A stretch of DNA of 42,056 nt from Lachnospiraceae bacterium (lineage in GTDB: Bacteria; Bacillota; Clostridia; Lachnospirales; Lachnospiraceae), in NCBI GenBank assembly GCA_021205755.1, contig JAJPWX010000108.1, forward strand, positions 1-42,056, in the 5' to 3' direction. Below, one piece after another: positions 26,246 through 32,913 of the stretch (its first letter is position 1; every line of letters starts with the position of its first letter). The notes under the pieces were generated by a model. The model did not search any database. It was not told where the DNA came from and worked only from the letters and a program-made list of their open reading frames with translations. The translations under genes and the position numbers were made by a program.

Positions 26246-27286
26246 TCACGGAAACATCGGCGCCAGCCGCAGCCCTTCTGCCTCATCCAGTCCAAACGCC
26301 AGGTTCATGTTCTGCACGGCCTGTCCCGCCGCGCCTTTTACCAGATTGTCCATCGCGCCCATCATAATGACACGGTTCGTCCGCGGATCAATCTTAAAGT
26401 TGACATCCACGAAATTGCTGCCCTCTACCCACTTCGTCTGCGGGCAGACGTCCTTTTCCAGAACCCGCACAAAATATTCCTTATTATAATACTGATCGTA
26501 AACCGCTTTCACGTCTTCATATGAGACATTCTTTGTCAGGGAAGCATATGCGGTTATTAAAATGCCCCGGTTCATCGGCACCAGATGCGGAGTGAAATTC
26601 AGCACCACCGGCTTCCCCGCCGCGTAGCTTAGCTGCTCCTCTATCTCCGGTGTGTGCCGGTGGCTCGCTACGCCGTAAGCTTTGATGTTTTCATTTACCT
26701 CGCAGTAAAGGTTATCCGTCTTCGCCCCGCGGCCTGCGCCGGAGGTACCGGATTTTGCGTCTATAATAATCGTCGCCGGGTCGATCAGCCCTTCTTTTAC
26801 CAGCGGGTAAATCGAGAGCGTGCTGCAGGTCGGATAGCAGCCCGGATTCGCAATCAGCCGCGCGCCGCGTACCTGCTCTCGGTTGATCTCGCACAGGCCA
26901 TACACGGCTTCGTCAATAAACTGCGGCGCCTTGTGCGTCATTCCATACCATTTTTCGTATATTTTTACATCCTTCAATCGAAAATCAGCGCTCAGGTCAA
27001 TCACCTTCGCCCGCGAAAGAATCCCTTCGTTTACCAGCGACGCGCACAGTCCCTGCGGTGTCGCGGTAAAAATCACATCCGCCTCATCCGCCAGCGCTTC
27101 CATATTGTCATCCATGCATGTTTCGTCTACAAGCTGAAACATATTCTGATAGATGGATGCATATTTCTGATCTACATAGCTTTTTGAACCGTACCAGACG
27201 ATTTTTGCTTCCGGATGACCCAGAAGAAGGCGCACCAGCTCGCCGCCCGCGTATCCGGTCGCCCCGATAATACCCACTTTTATCAT
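26246..27286 (-). CDS. argC: N-acetyl-gamma-glutamyl-phosphate reductase
   Basis: This NADPH-dependent enzyme makes N-acetylglutamate semialdehyde. The 346-residue protein starts with the Rossmann motif MIKVGIIGATGYAGGEL, has the catalytic Cys in NPGCYPTCS, and the segment SGTSGAGRGAK. Three starts are possible: TTG 27304, ATG 27292 and ATG 27286. AAGGAG at 27296-27301 sits 9 bases before 27286 but only 3 before 27292, so 27286 is preferred. It is the first gene of argC-argJ-argB-argD, behind a promoter overlapped by an ArgR-type palindrome. Confidence 0.95.
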   Translation of the reverse strand: MIKVGIIGATGYAGGELVRLLLGHPEAKIVWYGSKSYVDQKYASIYQNMFQLVDETCMDDNMEALADEADVIFTATPQGLCASLVNEGILSRAKVIDLSADFRLKDVKIYEKWYGMTHKAPQFIDEAVYGLCEINREQVRGARLIANPGCYPTCSTLSIYPLVKEGLIDPATIIIDAKSGTSGAGRGAKTDNLYCEVNENIKAYGVASHRHTPEIEEQLSYAAGKPVVLNFTPHLVPMNRGILITAYASLTKNVSYEDVKAVYDQYYNKEYFVRVLEKDVCPQTKWVEGSNFVDVNFKIDPRTNRVIMMGAMDNLVKGAAGQAVQNMNLAFGLDEAEGLRLAPMFP

Positions 27287-27367
27287 TTTCATAAACTCCT
27301 TCAATCCTGCATATTCAACGCCAATACACTATACTCCCGTGACGAAAAAATGTAAAGCGTTTTTGAG

Positions 27368-27405
27368 ATTGCATAATTATACATTATTGGTGTATATTAT
27401 GCAAT
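27368..27405. promoter_or_regulatory. ArgR/AhrC-type operator palindrome
   Basis: ATTGCATAATTATACA on the left and TGTATATTATGCAAT on the right are inverted copies with one indel, spaced by about 7 bases. Each half resembles an ARG box (TGnATwwwwATnCA). A third half-copy TTGCATAAT lies at 27424-27432. The palindrome overlaps the -35 and -10 of the argC promoter and lies just upstream of the argG promoter, so arginine-bound ArgR should repress both directions. Confidence 0.8.
27376..27404 (-). promoter_or_regulatory. Promoter of argC-argJ-argB-argD
   Basis: Minus strand: TTGCAT (27399-27404), 17-base spacer, perfect TATAAT (27376-27381). It lies entirely inside the ArgR-type palindrome and gives a leader of about 80 bases to argC. 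Confidence 0.8.
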
Positions 27406-27423
27406 ACTTTTTTCGTTTTCCAC

Positions 27424-27452
27424 TTGCATAATCTCCGCAGTTGCGGTATATT
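27424..27452 (+). promoter_or_regulatory. Promoter of argG
   Basis: Plus strand: TTGCAT (27424-27429), 17-base spacer, TATATT (27447-27452). The -35 box overlaps the third ARG-box half site. A second possible promoter, TTGCAT-18-TATATT, lies at 27369-27398 inside the palindrome. Confidence 0.65.
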
Positions 27453-27468
27453 GGACGAAGTAAAATTC

Positions 27469-27527
27469 GTAACGAATCAGAACATCTGGTAACGGGGCTG
27501 CGCTCCGCTTTGGTTCTGAGCAGTTGC
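27469..27527 (+). repeat. Short palindromic element in the argG leader
   Basis: GTAACGAATCAGAAC (27469-27483) is inverted at 27513-27527 (GTTCTGAGCAGTTGC; 11 of 15 positions pair, with TCAGAAC/GTTCTGA perfect). Between them lies a CGGGGC-TGC-GCTCCG stem with one G-T pair. The ends match those of the 22260-22437 element (GTAAC..TTCAGAAC), so this looks like a reduced copy. It would be transcribed in the argG 5' leader. Confidence 0.6.
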
Positions 27528-27554
27528 TAAAAATCACCGAGGAGGATTTATATT

Positions 27555-28778
27555 ATGAAAGAAAAGGTAGTTCTCGCATATTCCGGCGGTCTGGACACGA
27601 CCGCGATCATTCCGTGGCTGAAGGAAAATTTCGATTATGATGTTGTCTGCTGCTGCATCGATGTCGGCCAGGGAAATGAACTGGATGGCCTGGACGAGCG
27701 CGCAAAGCTCTCCGGCGCGTCCAAATTATATATTGAAAACATTGTTGACGAATTTTGCGATGACTTTGTGATGCCCTGCGTCAAAGCCGGTGCTGTATAT
27801 GAGCACAAATATCTGCTTGGCACCTCCATGGCTCGTCCGGCGATCGCGAAAAAGCTGGTAGAGATCGCCCGCAAGGAAAATGCGGTAGCCATCTGCCACG
27901 GAGCAACCGGCAAGGGCAACGACCAGATTCGTTTTGAGCTTGGGATTAAGGCTCTCGCCCCGGATATCAAAATCATCGCTCCCTGGAGAATGACGGATGT
28001 GTGGACCATGCAGTCCCGCGAGGACGAAATTGCTTACTGTGAGCAGCACGGCATCCATCTTCCGTTCGCTGCAGATTCCAGCTATAGCCGCGACCGCAAC
28101 CTCTGGCACATCAGCCACGAGGGTCTGGAGCTCGAGGATCCGGCCAATGAGCCGAACTACGACCATATGCTGGTACTCGGTGTAACGCCGGAAAAGGCTC
28201 CGGATCAGGGCGAATACGTGACCATGACCTTTGAGTCCGGTATCCCGAAGACCCTGAATGGCCGCGAAATGAAGGTATCCGAGATTATCAAAGAGCTGAA
28301 CGCACTTGGCGGCAAGCACGGCATCGGCATCGTCGACATTGTAGAAAACCGTGTCGTCGGCATGAAGTCCCGCGGCGTATATGAGACACCTGGCGGCACA
28401 ATCCTCATGGCGGCGCATGAGCAGCTTGAGGAACTGATCCTCGACCGTGACACCCTTGAGACAAAGAAGAAGCTTGGCAGCCAGTTCGCGCAGGTCGTTT
28501 ACGAGGGCAAATGGTTTACCCCGCTGCGTGAGGCGATTCAGGCATTCGTTGATGTGACGCAGCAGGATGTAACCGGAGAGGTGAAGTTTAAACTCTACAA
28601 GGGCAACATCATCAAAGCCGGTACGACCTCCCCATACTCTTTGTACAACGAGTCACTGGCTTCCTTTACAACCGGCGATCTGTATGACCACCACGACGCG
28701 AGCGGCTTCATCACCCTGTTTGGTCTGCCGCTGAAAGTGCGCGCGATGAGAAAAGCAGAGTTAGAAAACAAAAAATAA
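27555..28778 (+). CDS. argG: Argininosuccinate synthase
   Basis: The enzyme joins citrulline and aspartate using ATP in the second-last step of arginine synthesis. The 407-residue protein has the ATP pyrophosphatase loop [11 protein letters not shown] near residue 8, the citrulline/aspartate-binding [15 protein letters not shown], and the [14 protein letters not shown] segment. AGGAGG lies before the ATG. It is divergent from argC and shares the ArgR-type control region. argH, the usual partner, is not next to it; instead an nrdG-type gene starts 7 bases after its stop. Confidence 0.97.
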   Translation: MKEKVVLAYSGGLDTTAIIPWLKENFDYDVVCCCIDVGQGNELDGLDERAKLSGASKLYIENIVDEFCDDFVMPCVKAGAVYEHKYLLGTSMARPAIAKKLVEIARKENAVAICHGATGKGNDQIRFELGIKALAPDIKIIAPWRMTDVWTMQSREDEIAYCEQHGIHLPFAADSSYSRDRNLWHISHEGLELEDPANEPNYDHMLVLGVTPEKAPDQGEYVTMTFESGIPKTLNGREMKVSEIIKELNALGGKHGIGIVDIVENRVVGMKSRGVYETPGGTILMAAHEQLEELILDRDTLETKKKLGSQFAQVVYEGKWFTPLREAIQAFVDVTQQDVTGEVKFKLYKGNIIKAGTTSPYSLYNESLASFTTGDLYDHHDASGFITLFGLPLKVRAMRKAELENKK

Positions 28779-28784
28779 ATTCGT

Positions 28785-29540
28785 ATGAAAATTTGTGGTT
28801 TACAAAAATTAACCCTGTTGGATTTTCCCGGCAAAGTCGCCTGCACCGTATTTCTGGGTGGCTGTGATTTTTGTTGTCCTTTTTGCCATAACAGTGAGTT
28901 GATCATCGACTCCTGCAAATATATTCATTCCACCGGAGCTTCTGCTCCGAACAACACTGCTGTCTTGCCGCACAAGACTCTCCCGGAAACTATTCCGATG
29001 ACGGATTTTTTCTCGTTTCTGGGAAAACGACGCGGTCTGCTCGACGGCGTGGCTGTCACTGGCGGAGAACCCACGCTGCACCGCGACCTGCCGGATTTTC
29101 TAAGACAGATTCATGAAATGGGGTTTGCTGTCAAGCTGGATACGAATGGGAATCATCCGGATATGCTTTCCACACTTCTGGAAATGAATCTGGTCGATTA
29201 CGTAGCCATGGATATCAAAAACGCGCCTTCACGGTACAGTAAGACCATCGGCAAACACGAATTTGATCTTTCCAGCGTCCGCCGCAGTGTTTCTCTTCTG
29301 ATGCGCGGAACCGTCGACTACGAATTCCGCACCACCGTTGTAGCGGAATTCCACGACGACACAGTTTTTCCTGAGATCGGACAGTGGATTCAGGGCGCAA
29401 AACGCTATTTTCTGCAATGCTTTGTCGACCGCGATACCGTTCTGGAAGCCGGACTTCACGCACCCTCAGAAGAAGAGCTGCACCGCTATGCGCAATTGGT
29501 GCAGCCATATGTACAGAGCGTAGCGCTGCGCGGGGTATAA
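28785..29540 (+). CDS. nrdG: Anaerobic ribonucleotide reductase activating protein (radical SAM, NrdG2 type)
   Basis: The N-terminus reads KLTLLDFPGKVACTVFL and is followed by the radical-SAM cluster motif CDFCCPFC (CxxxCxxC), the signature of the NrdG2 subgroup of class III RNR activases. The activase generates the glycyl radical on NrdD. The 251-residue length fits. The next gene but for a 330-base gap is nrdD, which supports the assignment. There is a small insertion after the cluster (about residues 43-68). No ribosome site is visible; the start lies 6 bases after argG, so translation may be coupled to argG. A perfect 7-bp hairpin overlaps the stop codon. Confidence 0.9.
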   Translation: MKICGLQKLTLLDFPGKVACTVFLGGCDFCCPFCHNSELIIDSCKYIHSTGASAPNNTAVLPHKTLPETIPMTDFFSFLGKRRGLLDGVAVTGGEPTLHRDLPDFLRQIHEMGFAVKLDTNGNHPDMLSTLLEMNLVDYVAMDIKNAPSRYSKTIGKHEFDLSSVRRSVSLLMRGTVDYEFRTTVVAEFHDDTVFPEIGQWIQGAKRYFLQCFVDRDTVLEAGLHAPSEEELHRYAQLVQPYVQSVALRGV

Positions 29541-29597
29541 CCCCGCACGCGCTGCAGGCTTCCCCCACATTTGTGAAGCTTTCCACAGCTTTTTTCA
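29530..29597 (+). terminator. Hairpins after the nrdG-type gene, possible terminator
   Basis: GCGGGGT-ATA-ACCCCGC (29530-29546) spans the stop codon. A second, weaker stem AAGCT/AGCTT (29576-29591) is followed by TTTTTC. Together they may reduce read-through from argG into nrdD, which has its own promoter. Confidence 0.4.
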
Positions 29598-29691
29598 CTT
29601 ACCCTGAAAATCATTTTTTACAATGCCTTTCGTTCCATTTTCTTTCCTGTTACTACATTTTGTATACATTTCCAATTATTCCAACCAGATA

Positions 29692-29720
29692 TTGATTTTA
29701 TTTTCCATATGTGCTACAAT
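29692..29720 (+). promoter_or_regulatory. Promoter of nrdD
   Basis: TTGATT (29692-29697), 17-base spacer, TACAAT (29715-29720). The leader to the ATG at 29871 is about 145 bases. I looked for paired NrdR boxes around it and found no convincing pair, and no recognisable riboswitch. The rest of the 330-base gap holds no gene I can support. Confidence 0.6.
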
Positions 29721-29870
29721 ACATTTGCTCGCGCCCAGAACACAGGCAGTCCGGTACCATTCATTCTCATTACCGTCACTGGCAATGCGCGGCAACAGGC
29801 GATGCAGGAAAAACGCTATCGTCTGCCTGACTAATCAGTACAATTACCAGTTTTTATATGGGAGGTTTCT

Positions 29871-32366
29871 ATGTACCAGGTAAAAAAACGAGACGGCACC
29901 ATCGCCGAATTTCATATCAATAAAATCAGTGTGGCAATCACCAAAGCTTTTGACGCCGAGGGAAAGCAGTACCACCCCAGCATCATTGATATGTTGTCCC
30001 TGCGCACCACAGCTGATTTTGAAGAGAAAATAAAGGACGGCTACATTTCTGTCGAAGATATCCAGGACAGTGTAGAAAAGGTTCTGTCAGAGGCAGGCTA
30101 TGCCGATGTAGCCAAATCCTATATTTTATATCGCAAGCAGCGGGAAAAGCTGCGCAACATCAATTCCACCATGCTCAATTACAAAGACCTGGTGGATGAC
30201 TATCTCCAGATCAATGACTGGCGTGTGAAGGAAAACTCCACAGTCACCTATTCCGTGGGCGGGCTGATTTTGTCCAATTCCGGCGCCATCACGGCCAATT
30301 ACTGGCTGAGCGAGGTCTATGACAAAGAAATCGCTGACGCACACCGTTCTGCGGAGATTCACCTGCACGACCTGTCCATGCTGACCGGTTACTGCGCGGG
30401 ATGGAGTCTCAAGCAGCTCATTCAGGAAGGGCTCGGCGGGGTTCCCGGAAAAATTACCTCTTCCCCCGCGAGCCACCTGAGTACGCTGTGCAACCAGATG
30501 GTGAATTTCCTCGGTATCATGCAGAATGAATGGGCCGGTGCGCAGGCATTCTCTTCTTTTGATACCTATCTGGCGCCCTTTGTACGCACCGATCATCTGA
30601 CGCAAAAGGAAGTCAAGCAGTGCGTACAGTCCTTTGTCTATGGAGTAAATACGCCTTCGCGCTGGGGTACGCAGGCACCTTTCTCGAATATCACACTGGA
30701 CTGGACCGTCCCGAATGACTTGAAGAATCTGCCCGCAATTGTCGGCGGCAAAGAGCAGGATTTCACCTACAGCGACTGCCAGAAGGAAATGGACATGATC
30801 AACAAGGCCTTTATTGAGATCATGATCGAGGGCGACGCCAATGGCCGTGGATTCCAGTATCCGATCCCGACCTACTCCATTACGAAAGATTTTGACTGGA
30901 GCGAGACAGAGAATAACCGACTCCTCTTTGAAATGACAGCGAAATACGGAACTCCGTATTTTTCCAACTATATTAACTCCGACATGGAGCCGAGCGATGT
31001 TCGCTCCATGTGCTGCCGTCTGCGCCTGGATCTGCGCGAGCTGCGCAAAAAATCCGGCGGCTTCTTCGGCTCCGGCGAATCAACCGGCTCCGTCGGTGTC
31101 GTCACCATCAACCTGCCACGCATCGCCTATCTGGCTGCAGACGAAGCGGATTTCTACGCCCGTCTGGATCGGCTGATGGACATTGCCGCGCGCAGCCTGA
31201 AGACCAAACGCACGGTCATCACAAAGCTTCTGGATGCCGGGCTTTATCCTTATACCAAACGCTACCTTGGCAGCTTTGACAACCACTTTTCCACCATCGG
31301 CCTCATCGGCATGAACGAGGCCGGGCTGAACGCAAAGTGGCTGCGCCAGGATCTGACTCACCCGAAGACACAAGCCTTTGCCAAAGATGTACTGAACCAT
31401 ATGCGCACCCGTCTGTCCGACTATCAGGAGCAGTACGGCGACCTGTACAACCTGGAAGCGACGCCCGCGGAGTCGACCACCTATCGCTTTGCAAAGCACG
31501 ATAAGGAAGAATTTCCGGACATCATCACCGCGAACGAGAATGGCACGCCATATTATACCAATTCCAGCCACCTTCCGGTCGGCTATACGGAAGACATTTT
31601 CTCAGCTCTGGACGTGCAGGACGAGCTGCAGACGCTCTACACCTCCGGCACGGTGTTCCACGCGTTCCTTGGCGAAAAGCTGCCAACCTGGAAGTCCGCT
31701 GCCGCTCTGGTTCGCAAGATTGCGGAAAACTATAAGCTTCCTTACTACACCATCAGCCCGACCTACTCCGTATGCAGCGAACACGGTTACCTTTCCGGTG
31801 AGGTTTACACCTGCCCGCACTGCGGCAAAAAAACCGAGGTCTACAGCCGCATCACCGGCTACTATCGTCCGGTACAGAACTGGAATGATGGAAAATCGCA
31901 GGAATTCAAAGACCGCAAGACCTACAACATTGGCACTTCGCGGCTGGAGAGAAAGGCAACTGAGCAGTCAGATTCTTCGGTGACTGCATCCGGTGCGGCT
32001 GACACTGCTACTGCTGCATCTGCTGATTCCGTCAAAGCCATAACAGCAACGAAAGATACCGACTCAAAAACAAACGCAGTCGAAAATACCACTGCAACTG
32101 CATCCAGTGCCCCGGCAGCAGAAGCACAAATTCCCAAGACGCTGCTTTTCGTCAGCTCCTCCTGCCCGAACTGCAAAGCGGCTATTTCCCTGTTGGATCA
32201 GAATGCCGTTTCCTATGTAAAGCTGACCGCCGATGACAACATCACGCTGGTCAACAAATATGGCGTTCGGCAGGCGCCGACGCTAGTGCTGGTGCATGGA
32301 GACAGTTTTGAGAGATACAAAGGATTATCCGATATAAATGGTTATCTGATGACAAAAAAGGCGTAA
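29871..32366 (+). CDS. nrdD: Anaerobic ribonucleoside-triphosphate reductase with fused C-terminal redoxin domain
   Basis: Class III RNR reduces ribonucleotides to deoxyribonucleotides without oxygen, using a glycyl radical. Visible parts: an N-terminal ATP cone (MYQVKKRDGTIAEF..., about 1-95), the catalytic barrel with Cys381/Cys382 in SMCCRLRLD, a zinc site (Cys635, His638, Cys648, Cys651), and the radical glycine Gly663 in SRITGYYRPVQNW. After about residue 690 there is an Ala/Ser/Thr-rich linker of about 60 residues, then a thioredoxin/glutaredoxin-like domain with CPNC (Cys765, Cys768) and the cis-Pro pattern RQAPTLVL. At 831 residues it is longer than a plain NrdD. The redoxin is the likely built-in electron donor. 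GGGAGG precedes the start. Confidence 0.95.
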   Translation: MYQVKKRDGTIAEFHINKISVAITKAFDAEGKQYHPSIIDMLSLRTTADFEEKIKDGYISVEDIQDSVEKVLSEAGYADVAKSYILYRKQREKLRNINSTMLNYKDLVDDYLQINDWRVKENSTVTYSVGGLILSNSGAITANYWLSEVYDKEIADAHRSAEIHLHDLSMLTGYCAGWSLKQLIQEGLGGVPGKITSSPASHLSTLCNQMVNFLGIMQNEWAGAQAFSSFDTYLAPFVRTDHLTQKEVKQCVQSFVYGVNTPSRWGTQAPFSNITLDWTVPNDLKNLPAIVGGKEQDFTYSDCQKEMDMINKAFIEIMIEGDANGRGFQYPIPTYSITKDFDWSETENNRLLFEMTAKYGTPYFSNYINSDMEPSDVRSMCCRLRLDLRELRKKSGGFFGSGESTGSVGVVTINLPRIAYLAADEADFYARLDRLMDIAARSLKTKRTVITKLLDAGLYPYTKRYLGSFDNHFSTIGLIGMNEAGLNAKWLRQDLTHPKTQAFAKDVLNHMRTRLSDYQEQYGDLYNLEATPAESTTYRFAKHDKEEFPDIITANENGTPYYTNSSHLPVGYTEDIFSALDVQDELQTLYTSGTVFHAFLGEKLPTWKSAAALVRKIAENYKLPYYTISPTYSVCSEHGYLSGEVYTCPHCGKKTEVYSRITGYYRPVQNWNDGKSQEFKDRKTYNIGTSRLERKATEQSDSSVTASGAADTATAASADSVKAITATKDTDSKTNAVENTTATASSAPAAEAQIPKTLLFVSSSCPNCKAAISLLDQNAVSYVKLTADDNITLVNKYGVRQAPTLVLVHGDSFERYKGLSDINGYLMTKKA

Positions 32367-32395
32367 AATGAGCGCGATATACTGGAAGAAAAAAT

Positions 32396-32416
32396 GTAGC
32401 TGTTCCGAACTGCTAC
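32396..32416. repeat. Minimal palindrome related to the intergenic elements
   Basis: GTAGCTGTTCCGAACTGCTAC is a 21-base near-perfect palindrome (GTAGC/GCTAC and GTTC/GAAC paired, one T-T mismatch and one central base). It resembles the end sequence GTAACAGTTCAGAAC of the element at 22260 and lies in the gap between nrdD and the next gene. Confidence 0.45.
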
Positions 32417-32439
32417 GAAAAATTATTTGAGGTGATATT

Positions 32440-32913
32440 ATGGCACATGATAAATATATGGCGTCGAACTGGCTTTACTGCCCGAAATGCGGCCTGCTCC
32501 AGGCCGGCCCTCTTGCGCGTACCTGGACCTGCCCGCACTGCGGCCATACAGAATGCAAAGAAATTGATTCTTCTTACGGCATCACAAGCGCCAAACGGGA
32601 AGAATTCCAGAAGAAACAGACCAATGGCGAGATTACAGAGGAACAGTTCTTCCACCAGTGGGAGGACTACTGCCAGCCTTTCATCGACGAGGTGGTAAAA
32701 AAAGATCCAGCTTTTGACTGGGACTCTTATCGCACCACCTCGATCTATGAAGAGGAAAACCGGCGGCTCATGGGTCAGAACCCCTCGATGCCGCCGGTCA
32801 TCCGCTGCCCCTGGTGCAGTTCCTACAACACGCAGAAAATACGCAAGAAGCTTTTTGCAAAAAAAGACAAAACCAATAAATATCACTGTGAGCAGTGCGG
32901 GAAAGACTTCTAG
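32440..32913 (+). CDS. Protein with two zinc ribbons, unknown function
   Basis: The 157-residue product has two separate cysteine clusters: CPKC and CPHC followed by another Cys in the first 45 residues, and CPWC and CEQC in the last 35. Each fits a zinc ribbon. The middle (about 50-110) is acidic and helical. I do not recognise the middle domain. GAGGTGAT precedes the ATG. It follows nrdD by 73 bases on the same strand and is probably co-transcribed, so a role near RNR or nucleic acids is a guess only. Its stop codon overlaps that of the opposite 860-residue gene by 4 bases (CTAG). Confidence 0.75.
   Translation: MAHDKYMASNWLYCPKCGLLQAGPLARTWTCPHCGHTECKEIDSSYGITSAKREEFQKKQTNGEITEEQFFHQWEDYCQPFIDEVVKKDPAFDWDSYRTTSIYEEENRRLMGQNPSMPPVIRCPWCSSYNTQKIRKKLFAKKDKTNKYHCEQCGKDF

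Noticed and set aside
29721-29870. Riboswitch in the nrdD leader (cobalamin type considered because of GTCACTGG-like and GGCAACAGGCG segments)
   Set aside because: The conserved B12 box and core spacing are not there, and class III RNR is not cobalamin dependent.
29600-29870. NrdR boxes upstream of nrdD
   Set aside because: No pair of 16-base boxes with the expected centre and spacing could be found by eye.
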